DNA from: an uncultured Poribacteria bacterium | GTDB taxonomy: Bacteria; Poribacteria; WGA-4E; WGA-3G | NCBI GenBank assembly: GCA_951828515.1 | Contig: OX639992.1 | Span: 2,954,217 to 3,018,216 of the forward strand | DNA: 64,000 bases | Direction of reading: 5' to 3' | Notes under the pieces: generated by a model | Seen by the model: only the letters and a program-made list of their open reading frames with translations | Told to the model about the DNA's origin: nothing | Database searches by the model: none | Shown here: in pieces, positions 51,429 through 58,523 of the stretch | Numbering within the stretch: position 1 is the first letter of the stretch | How the letters are laid out: each line of letters starts with the position of its first letter | Position numbers and translations under genes: made by a program

Positions 51429-51530
51429 AATTTTTTTCTTTTTAATTTTTCCTTGCGGTTCGGTCAGGCGAGTCTGAATATTAGCGTGCCTCCCCGTAGA
51501 GCTGAAGAAACGCCCAAGCAAAAACCCCTC
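51429..51530 (-). repeat. Composite leader repeat in front of the glycosyltransferase gene
   Basis: On the minus strand GTTTTTGCTTGGGCGTTTC, then TTCAGCTC, GGGGAGGCACGCTAA and, after a local stretch, CTGACCGAACCGCAAGG with AAAAATTAAAAAG. The same parts in the same order precede the gene starting at 57477. Confidence 0.75.
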
Positions 51531-51534
51531 CATT

Positions 51535-52413
51535 TCATGGCATCATATACGACGTTACAAATTTGATGATCGCACCTGCGATATCGATTCCTGTGACCGA
51601 CTCCAACTCCTCAAATCCAGGCGATGGATTGACTTCCAGAACAACGGGTCCCTCGTTCGTCTGAAGCAGATCGACCCCGGCTATCTCTAATTCAAGTGCT
51701 GTTGCCGCATCTATAGCCAAGCGGATGTATTCGTCTGACAGCGTAATCGTTTCCCCAGACGCCCCTTTGTGAATATTCGCTCGGAATTCACCCGGAGGCG
51801 CGCTCCTTTTCATCGCCGCGACGGCTTCACCGCCTACGACAAGAACGCGGATGTCAACACCCTCTGCTTCTGCAATAAAGGACTGAATTACATAATCCTG
51901 ATGGAGATCGCACAGCGCATCCACAGCCGAGGTAAGCGATGTAGGTGTATCCAACAACATAACACCCGTGCCGTGTGTGCCATGGAATGGTTTTAAGATA
52001 AACGGATAATTCCCTACTTCCGCCACAGCGTTCTCTAAAAACTTAGTGGAACCGACGGTGAGACTTGATGGGATGGGTAAACCGTGCTGTGCAAGGATAC
52101 GTAGAGAGTGGAATTTGTGTCGTGCCGCCGTGATCGCTTTTGCCCGATTCACCACAGGAGTCCCGACCCATTCAAAATGTGCTAAGATCTCTTCGCCGTA
52201 CTGTGCTGTTGTCCGGCTGAGTCGTGGCACGATGACATCAAAGTCTTCTGCGGGTTTCCCGTGATAAGTAATACGGTTACCGGTACCTCCGATATGGAGG
52301 TAAAAACCGAAGGGATCTAAAATTTCTGCGGCGTGTCCTACAGTGAGAGCTGTTTCACTAAGCCTGCGTGTGGAGTGGTTTTGAGGTCCCCGCGAGAGGA
52401 TACCGATTTTCAT
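51535..52413 (-). CDS. RimK-type ATP-grasp ligase
   Basis: A 292-residue ATP-grasp enzyme of the RimK/LysX group. It starts KIGILSRGPQNHSTRRL. ATP-grasp elements are FILKPFHGTHGTGVML, YVIQSFIAEAEGVDIRVLVV and GVDLLQTNEGPVVLEVNPSPGFEELE; the acidic metal ligands lie in the last. RimK relatives add glutamate to proteins or peptides, or make dipeptides. It sits between a PIN pair and a glycosyltransferase in one direction, with a 14-base gap to the former, so its acceptor cannot be deduced. Confidence 0.9.
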   Translation of the reverse strand: MKIGILSRGPQNHSTRRLSETALTVGHAAEILDPFGFYLHIGGTGNRITYHGKPAEDFDVIVPRLSRTTAQYGEEILAHFEWVGTPVVNRAKAITAARHKFHSLRILAQHGLPIPSSLTVGSTKFLENAVAEVGNYPFILKPFHGTHGTGVMLLDTPTSLTSAVDALCDLHQDYVIQSFIAEAEGVDIRVLVVGGEAVAAMKRSAPPGEFRANIHKGASGETITLSDEYIRLAIDAATALELEIAGVDLLQTNEGPVVLEVNPSPGFEELESVTGIDIAGAIIKFVTSYMMP

Positions 52414-52427
52414 AGTTGCTTGGCGTG

Positions 52428-52838
52428 CTAACTACCAACCGAAGGTACAAACCCTTGTATCTGGCTTTCAAGTCGAAATGGAGGAGTACAACCCATTTCT
52501 ATGTCCTCAACAGCCAAGTCAGATTTAGTTCCTTCCGATTCTTGTAAGTCTGACGGTGTTCTTGCAAGGGAACTATAAGCATCGTCTGGCTTCTGTTCTA
52601 TTATAGGGCTAAAGGCATTGGCTGTATACTCAATATTTTCTTCTGCATGTTGAATTTGTTTCGCAAGTGTTTCAACGTCGGATGCTCCTACCCATTGTTG
52701 CCGATCTTCGGTAAAATTACCTATGCCTGCTTCAAACTGGTGGATAAAACGAATCATGCCAACCGGTCCAAGTTTGTTAACTAATGCTTCAAAACCGAGT
52801 TCCAAAATTTGCTCATCGGTCATGATAAATGCATTCAT
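52428..52838 (-). CDS. Probable antitoxin partner of the PIN protein
   Basis: A 136-residue protein. I chose the ATG at 52838 because AGGAGG, located within the last codons of the PIN gene, precedes it; the two genes are coupled with two bases between them. The N-terminal part has a short helical region (LGFEALVNKLGPVGMIRFIHQF) seen in small proteins next to PIN genes. The C-terminal half is acidic and low complexity. Its size is larger than most antitoxins, and the toxin-first order is the reverse of the usual one. Function is inferred from position. Confidence 0.55.
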   Translation of the reverse strand: MNAFIMTDEQILELGFEALVNKLGPVGMIRFIHQFEAGIGNFTEDRQQWVGASDVETLAKQIQHAEENIEYTANAFSPIIEQKPDDAYSSLARTPSDLQESEGTKSDLAVEDIEMGCTPPFRLESQIQGFVPSVGS

Positions 52839-52840
52839 TT

Positions 52841-53323
52841 TTAATTGCCTCCTGTAACTGTGTGTTTCTGTAACCATACATCTGGATTTTCAACTCGAAC
52901 GTGAAGTTGCGATTGCACGCGTTTTGCCTTTCCAATCACATCATCATCTGTCGTAAGAAAAACGTCCGCCTTACCGCTTTCGGCACAAGCAATATGCAAA
53001 GCATCGTGATCTTTGAATCCTAATGTCTCAAGCAATCTACCTCTCGCGGTTTCTGTTTTGCTGACGGTAACAAAGACAGCTTGGGGCATGGAATTTAGGA
53101 GAGTCTTTACAAAAAAGCGTTTTCTTGGATTAGAAATTCGGTTAATTTCAGACCTTAAAACCTGACTATCAATCCATTGGAGCTGACCCTTGTGGTAATG
53201 ATAGATGATCTGCCTGATAGCTGAGGTCTCAGTTTTAACCCTGCTTTGGGTCTGTTTATCGTAAGGACGACATATACAACAACTATCAAGATAGACTTTA
53301 CAGGTCTTTAAAGTCGTTTTCAC
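52841..53323 (-). CDS. PIN-domain ribonuclease (VapC-like toxin candidate)
   Basis: A 160-residue PIN-domain protein starting at GTG. The first acidic residue is D13 (in VYLDSCCICRP), then E in LRSEINRI, and the late cluster D-A-L-H-I-A with LTTDDDVI, giving the usual four acidic metal ligands. PIN toxins cut tRNA, rRNA or mRNA. The gap upstream (53324-53495) shows no clear promoter or feature. Confidence 0.8.
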   Translation of the reverse strand: MKTTLKTCKVYLDSCCICRPYDKQTQSRVKTETSAIRQIIYHYHKGQLQWIDSQVLRSEINRISNPRKRFFVKTLLNSMPQAVFVTVSKTETARGRLLETLGFKDHDALHIACAESGKADVFLTTDDDVIGKAKRVQSQLHVRVENPDVWLQKHTVTGGN

Positions 53324-53495
53324 TACCTAGCCCTACTCCCTCTATCTACTCATAGGAGAATGTACTGTTCCGGCAATTAAGGACAAGTGTCTAATACAGT
53401 AGAATAGGACACAAACCAGAATGGAGAATAATTACGCAAAATACTATCTTTAGACGACGGACTGTAAACTAGGCGATTTAAAAAATTTAAGTTTG

Positions 53496-55574
53496 TTATT
53501 GAGTCAGCAATCCTGTGATGTTCTCCGGCAAATGAACACCATTTTTCTGCTGGAAATCTTTAACACTTTCATAATTTCGATGGAATTCAGTGATAATATC
53601 CACTCCCATGTTCTTCGCAGCAACTAAGTCAGAATTGGCTTTTTCCCATTCTGCCATGCCCAACCAAACTATGCCACGATTGTAATAAGCATTGGCATGA
53701 TCTGGATCGAGGGCTATTGCTTTAGTATAGTCTGCAATCGCTTTGTCATTCTCACCTTTGATAAAATAAACCGTGCCACGATTGTAATAGACTCCCGTTT
53801 CATCCGATTTGAGTTCTATTGCTCTATTATAGTCCTCGATTGCTTTATCACTCTCGCCTCTAAGGAAGTAAGCATTACCGCGATCATAATAGGCACCAAC
53901 ATAATCGGGATTGAGTTTTAGTGTCGTGTTACAATCTTCAATTGACTTATCAAGTTCACCTTTGATAAGATAAGCTTTGCCACGATTGTAATAGGCACTG
54001 GCAAACCTTGGAGCAAGAGACACGGCTTCGTTTAAATCTTCAATCGATTTGTCAAACTCGCGCTTGAGGCAATAAACCATACCCCGATTGTAGTAGGCAT
54101 TGACGAGTCTTGGGTTTAATTCTATTGCTTTATTTAGGTCTTTAATAGCAAGATCGTACTCACCTTTGATGCGATAAGCCATCCCTCGATTGCAATAAGC
54201 CTCGGGAAGATCGGGGGCAAGTTCTATTGTTTTGTTGAAATCCCTGATAGCTTTGTCAACTTCACCCCTGATACCATAAGCATTGCCTCGATTGTTATAG
54301 GTTCCAGCAAGCTTTGGATCAAGGACTATTGCCATGTTGTAGTCTTCAATAGCTTGGTCAAGTTTACCTGTATCGCGGTAAGCAACACCTCGATTGTTAT
54401 AAGCACTAGCAAACTTCGGGTTAATATCTATTGCCATGCTATAATCTTCAATAGCCTTGTCAGTTTCACCTTTATCACGATAGATGTTGGCCCGGTTGTG
54501 ATAAGCCTCAGCATCCTCAGGATTGAGTTCTATAGTAGTGTTCAAATTCTCAATGGCTTTGTCAATCTCACCTTTGTCATGGTAAGCAGCCCCGCGATTA
54601 TAGTAAGCATGCGCATCTTTTGGATTCAGGACTATTGCTTTATTTAAATCTTCAATAGCTTTGTCAATCTCACCTTTGATACCATATACAACTCCGCGAT
54701 TGCGATAGATATTACCATCCTCTGGATTCAGAACTATTGCTTTGTTTAAGTCTTCAATGGCTTTGTCAATCTCGTCTTTGATGCTGTAAACAACTCCGCG
54801 ATTATAATAGGCTGCCGAAAGATCTGATTTCAGCTTTAAGGCTTCACTATAGTGCTCAACAGCTTTTTCATACTCATCTCGTTTCTCTTCCGAATTCTTG
54901 GCTGAGTCCCCTCGATTCTGGTAGGTCACTCCCTTATGAAATTCCGTATAGGCACTCTGATGAATGCTCCGATTTCTAATAAACCCTTGGAGATCGTTGT
55001 AGAGAATTTCGGCAGATATATCATACTCCACTCGTAAGTGTTCTAGCATAGTCTGTTTGAGATCTGCAGGAATGGTAATTACATCCTTAGGTTCAATAAA
55101 ACCTGCAGGAGGTTGTACAAATACGATCTTCTGGGATTTGACACGATTAGTTCGGTTGCGCGGAGTCCTGATGTACCCTTCTACATCATCAATTCTTTGC
55201 AAGGTAACTCTACCTTCATCACCAGGAAAACTATCGCATGCAAAAAAAAGGGCAACACGATAATCGGTTGTAAACTCTATCAAATTGGTTTTACCGCCAT
55301 AGCGGTGAATTTCGGCGAGAATTTCAAATTCGTCTGTTTTGTCAGTATACTTTCTTGCCTCGCTCAGGATTTCTGCTTGGACAGCTTCTATATCAAAGTG
55401 TTCTGCCTCAATATCAATGTATTCTCGATAGAGGGACGAGGCTACCCTCTCATAATGTTTGGGTTCACCACGGTAAATGTACTCCCCATCTGCCGATTTT
55501 TTCTCAATTATGCGAATTATTTCTAAAACTTTACTGAATTCATTTTGGTGATCAGTCTGGTTTGGCATATTCAT
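53496..55574 (-). CDS. FRG-domain protein with 12 TPR units
   Basis: A 692-residue protein. Residues about 25-200 are an FRG domain, with EYIYRGEPKHYERVASSL (Y-R-G) and EIHRYGGKTNLIEFTTDYRVALFFAC, the two conserved blocks; its biochemical activity is not known. From about residue 248 to 655 there are twelve consecutive 34-residue TPR units of the AYYNRGxxY...KAIEDLNKAI type, plus one degenerate unit before them. FRG domains often occur in mobile or defence-like contexts. The TPR repeats should bind a protein partner. It has a consensus promoter of its own and GGAG before the ATG. No signal peptide. Confidence 0.85.
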   Translation of the reverse strand: MNMPNQTDHQNEFSKVLEIIRIIEKKSADGEYIYRGEPKHYERVASSLYREYIDIEAEHFDIEAVQAEILSEARKYTDKTDEFEILAEIHRYGGKTNLIEFTTDYRVALFFACDSFPGDEGRVTLQRIDDVEGYIRTPRNRTNRVKSQKIVFVQPPAGFIEPKDVITIPADLKQTMLEHLRVEYDISAEILYNDLQGFIRNRSIHQSAYTEFHKGVTYQNRGDSAKNSEEKRDEYEKAVEHYSEALKLKSDLSAAYYNRGVVYSIKDEIDKAIEDLNKAIVLNPEDGNIYRNRGVVYGIKGEIDKAIEDLNKAIVLNPKDAHAYYNRGAAYHDKGEIDKAIENLNTTIELNPEDAEAYHNRANIYRDKGETDKAIEDYSMAIDINPKFASAYNNRGVAYRDTGKLDQAIEDYNMAIVLDPKLAGTYNNRGNAYGIRGEVDKAIRDFNKTIELAPDLPEAYCNRGMAYRIKGEYDLAIKDLNKAIELNPRLVNAYYNRGMVYCLKREFDKSIEDLNEAVSLAPRFASAYYNRGKAYLIKGELDKSIEDCNTTLKLNPDYVGAYYDRGNAYFLRGESDKAIEDYNRAIELKSDETGVYYNRGTVYFIKGENDKAIADYTKAIALDPDHANAYYNRGIVWLGMAEWEKANSDLVAAKNMGVDIITEFHRNYESVKDFQQKNGVHLPENITGLLTQ

Positions 55575-55611
55575 GTGTATTTCTCCAAGATGCTAATTCT
55601 CTCCGTCCGAA

Positions 55612-55641
55612 ATTATACGATAGTATACACATGTTTGTCAA
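55612..55641 (-). promoter_or_regulatory. Promoter of the FRG-TPR gene
   Basis: Minus strand TTGACA (55636-55641), 18 bases, TATAAT (55612-55617), about 38 bases before the ATG. The rest of the 338-base gap to the next gene (to 55912) is AT-rich with nothing recognisable. Confidence 0.82.
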
Positions 55642-55912
55642 GTTCATTTGCAAAGGCAATGCGTTAGACTCAAATGTAAGGCATCTGGCAGAGAATTGCT
55701 GCAGTGTATTCTACATTGAAGGATGCTTCGCTGAGTCTGTCCGTGAGAGGGGACTAATTTTCATAGTGTTATGACAAAATCAGAATCCTCTGCCGATGGA
55801 ACAGATGTAGAAATAAACGCTAAAAATCTAATCTTTTTATTTTAGGTTAATCCAGATTTTAAGTTTTTCTTCAGCAAGTTCTTCTGTCTTCACTTGAATA
55901 GGAGGTGTCGTG

Positions 55913-56446
55913 CTATCTCGATGCTGGTGAATTCCCGCCTACGAGCAGTTCCAACGGTTCCGTTGATTCCCGCAAAAGTTTTAGTGCCGCCTCTCCGCGA
56001 CAGCGATATTCGTTTTGAAGTTCGGATACACGTGTTCTGAAAAGCAGCATCGTCTCAGCAACCCCCGGTTCTGTAACAGCACCAGCGAGCACACCTCGAA
56101 CAATCAATTGGACATTTTTTAGCGCGGGGTTTTCTTGAACAGAAAATGTTGCACATTCGTTCATCAGAGAGCGATACTCGTTTAGTAAGTCGGGTCCTAC
56201 AAGGGCATTGCTCTCTGTGACCAATGACTCAGCATCCAAGACAAAACCGAAAGTTTTATCCTCTCCGTTCTCGTCAAAAATACTATAGCGATCATTGACA
56301 AACATAAAAATGTACTGGTGATCGCCCGCTAAAAAATCCTCGATGCAAAATCTTTTACCATTCCAATCTTTCGTCGGAACAATAGTGCCTTTCTCAAGAC
56401 ACTCATTGTAATGAGATTCGTCAGTTGTGTAATACGCATCAGCCAT
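55913..56446 (-). CDS. Unknown protein paired with the P-loop/deoxyribosyltransferase-like gene
   Basis: A 177-residue soluble protein that I do not recognise. The first half is beta-rich with aromatic residues (YIFMFVNDRYSIFDENGED) and the second half is helical (ETMLLFRTRVSELQNEYRCRG). It has no signal peptide, membrane segment or known motif. It follows the 338-residue gene on the same strand by 14 bases, so both are likely co-translated and functionally linked. Confidence 0.6.
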   Translation of the reverse strand: MADAYYTTDESHYNECLEKGTIVPTKDWNGKRFCIEDFLAGDHQYIFMFVNDRYSIFDENGEDKTFGFVLDAESLVTESNALVGPDLLNEYRSLMNECATFSVQENPALKNVQLIVRGVLAGAVTEPGVAETMLLFRTRVSELQNEYRCRGEAALKLLRESTEPLELLVGGNSPASR

Positions 56447-56460
56447 AGGATCAAACCTTT

Positions 56461-57477
56461 CTATTTCGTCTTATACGTTGCAGTCAGAAAATCCGCCAGT
56501 TCCTCAAATGTGTCAAAAATCCGGTCACACAAATTCTCAAAGAAGATACTCCGCGTCCCAGGGTAAACTGCATACACGGGTTTGTTGTGGCGAGTAGCGT
56601 AATTCATCTCACTGAGAACACCGGGCGATAATTTATCTGTAGGATAGATAACAACCACGAAATCACTTTGGTGAACGAATTGATAATCCCGTGAAATTGT
56701 TCGCGTTTGAATCTGTTCAATCACTTCCTCACCCATTTCACTCACACGTGGTGTGTCAGCACCTTCATCTTGCGTGAGGGTAACGAGTTCCATGTCCTTG
56801 ATCGTGAGCGGATCGAAGACAATAAATGAACGGCTCAATTTTTCCCCAATCTCGCGGATTTTCTCAATTTCCTTTGGCGTATCTCTCAGGAGAGTGATTG
56901 GGTAGCTAAGGTAAAATTTCGGTTTTGGTGAAAAGAGGAGTTCATAAAAATTTTCGAGATCGTGTTGTCTCGCGACGGTGTAATGTGGCTTCTCTGTGAA
57001 ATGTGCGAGTTGCCGGGTCAGGAACTCTTCTTCATCCAGCCAAACATTGAGTGCCGCTTTTCCCATCCCTTCCCATTGTTGCGTTTTTTCCATCCGTTCC
57101 GATATATCAGTGATGTTGTCAACAACGTTGATCAGCAGATCCGGTAGGAGAATTTCAATATCTCTGAAAGAGAACCCTTCAATCAGGCTCCCGCGCCATC
57201 GGAAACAGGCGTGTAGTCCAATGATAGCATGCTCATAATCCTCGGCACGCCGCGCAATTTCATAGAAAGCCGTGCGCCGCGCCAACGATAAAACCGCAGG
57301 ATCCGAGTCAAGTACCTTGTCTGTGAAATGGACGCGTGCCTCCGCTGCGGCGCGGTGCATAACATCGCCAACGTTGAAAAAGCCGATGTTCAGCTTCCGT
57401 TTCATGCAAAGTATCTTAAAATTCGTCATCAGTTCTTTACGACCCGAACAACTGATGCCAGTACAAATAATTTTCAT
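56461..57477 (-). CDS. P-loop kinase-like domain fused to nucleoside 2-deoxyribosyltransferase-like domain
   Basis: A 338-residue protein. It begins MKIICTGISCSGRKELM, a nucleotide-kinase-like phosphate-binding loop with Gly-Arg-Lys in place of Gly-Lys-Ser/Thr. An adenylate-kinase-like helical region follows to about residue 190. The C-terminal part (about 200-335) has the 2-deoxyribosyltransferase/TIR-like fold pattern: KFYLSYPIT at the first strand, FIVFDPLT, DYQFVHQSDFVVVIYP, SPGVLSEMNYATRHNKPVYAV. This last block is where the catalytic Glu lies in deoxyribosyltransferases. It may act on nucleotides; the combination is unusual. It is preceded by the composite leader repeat with CCGCAAGGAAAAATTAAAAG next to the ATG. 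Confidence 0.65.
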   Translation of the reverse strand: MKIICTGISCSGRKELMTNFKILCMKRKLNIGFFNVGDVMHRAAAEARVHFTDKVLDSDPAVLSLARRTAFYEIARRAEDYEHAIIGLHACFRWRGSLIEGFSFRDIEILLPDLLINVVDNITDISERMEKTQQWEGMGKAALNVWLDEEEFLTRQLAHFTEKPHYTVARQHDLENFYELLFSPKPKFYLSYPITLLRDTPKEIEKIREIGEKLSRSFIVFDPLTIKDMELVTLTQDEGADTPRVSEMGEEVIEQIQTRTISRDYQFVHQSDFVVVIYPTDKLSPGVLSEMNYATRHNKPVYAVYPGTRSIFFENLCDRIFDTFEELADFLTATYKTK

Positions 57478-57710
57478 CTTTTAATTTTTCCTTGCGGAGT
57501 ATTGTCCCGCAGGTTTCCTCTATAGGAGACCTGCGCAAAGGAGGTTTGAAATGTTGTGTGCCTTCCACCTATCTGAAGAAACACCCAAGCAAAAACACCT
57601 CGACTTCGTTACAGACTACAGGTTTTGAAGGTATCGTAAGAGACACCCTTTGTTAGGCGGAAACCTCTTAACTGACTGCTGACTGCCGACTGCTAATTGC
57701 GAATTGCCGC
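57478..57710. repeat. Composite leader repeat and CTGACTGC repeats
   Basis: From the gene start outward (minus strand): CCGCAAGGAAAAATTAAAA, a long hairpin GCAGGTTTCCT/AGGAGACCTGC (57511-57536), a GGAAGGCACACAAC stretch and GTTTTTGCTTGGGTGTTTC (about 57578-57598). Further on, at 57670-57705, are tandem CTGACTGCTGACTGCCGACTG units running into the end of the PhyH gene. Confidence 0.75.
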
Positions 57711-58520
57711 GAGTGCCTCCTGCTCCTCCTTTTGCCACGGACGATGTGCCGGTTTATCCAGTTTCTTAGGCGGACCACCGAACACAAGGATATATGCTCT
57801 GCGTGCTTCCGGTGTATTGTTCGGTGCAGAATAGTGCAGCGTCCGACAGTGGTGGAAAGTCGCACCACCTGCCGGTATCGGACAGGCAACTGCCTCTGAT
57901 GCGTCAACATCATCTGTCACTAATCCGTGTACGAGTGGATCGTCGTTAATGTGACGGTGCCAACGCACCTCTCCTTTGTGTGATTTCGGGATAAATTGGA
58001 GACACCCACTCTCAAGGGTCGCCTTGTCAAGCGGAAGCCAAACACTCAAGCTGTGCGGTAGAATCTCTGGATTCCAGTACGCCTCATCTTGATGCCAAGG
58101 TGTTTCATTGCCGTAATGCGCGGGTTTCAAAATCATGTGTCCACCACCGCTCACCTTGTCAGGTGCGACTTTAAGCAATTGCGCGGCGAGTCGCTGCGCG
58201 TTTCGGAAATAAACAGTCTCACGGAGTTCTGGAAATTGTGCCTCTGGACCTAACACCTGCGGCAACGTCTCGCGCCCGTTATGCGCACGCGGACCGGCAA
58301 GATCGAAGTAACGTCCCTCTGCTTCTCCAGTCCGTCCCGTAAAGAGTTCATCGTAAATGCCTTTGAGCCATTCAACCTCTTCATCTGTCGTGATGCGTGG
58401 AATGCTCAAATATCCATTCTCTTGAAAGAAGGCGACTTGTTCGTCAGTTACATCAACGTGACTTTTGTCAAGCAAGTTTCGGCTTGCAAGCTGTGCCGAA
58501 AGGGCATTATTGGATTTCAT
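57693..58520 (-). CDS. Phytanoyl-CoA dioxygenase (PhyH) family oxygenase
   Basis: A 275-residue Fe(II)/2-oxoglutarate oxygenase. Iron ligands are H143-x-D145 (in PWHQDEAYW) and H229 (in TLHYSAPNN), with R240 or R241 as the 2-oxoglutarate contact. Upstream are KPAHYGNETPW and LESGCLQFIPKSHKGEV, typical of bacterial PhyH proteins. It starts three bases after the SppA stop on the same strand, so the two are co-transcribed. The end of the gene borders on CTGACTGC repeats. Substrate unknown. Confidence 0.92.
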   Translation of the reverse strand: MKSNNALSAQLASRNLLDKSHVDVTDEQVAFFQENGYLSIPRITTDEEVEWLKGIYDELFTGRTGEAEGRYFDLAGPRAHNGRETLPQVLGPEAQFPELRETVYFRNAQRLAAQLLKVAPDKVSGGGHMILKPAHYGNETPWHQDEAYWNPEILPHSLSVWLPLDKATLESGCLQFIPKSHKGEVRWHRHINDDPLVHGLVTDDVDASEAVACPIPAGGATFHHCRTLHYSAPNNTPEARRAYILVFGGPPKKLDKPAHRPWQKEEQEALAAIRN

Positions 58521-58523
58521 AAA

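Noticed and set aside
51426-51533. N-terminal extension of the glycosyltransferase from the ATG at 51533
   Set aside because: The extension is made only of two repeats seen elsewhere and does not match the family start; kept as an alternative because it is free of stops and close to the ligase stop.
53700-54850. Regular spacing of about 102 bases with similar blocks, at first glance like a CRISPR or tandem DNA repeat
   Set aside because: The period equals 34 codons and the reading frame gives twelve TPR units; the DNA copies vary as coding repeats do and there are no unique spacers.
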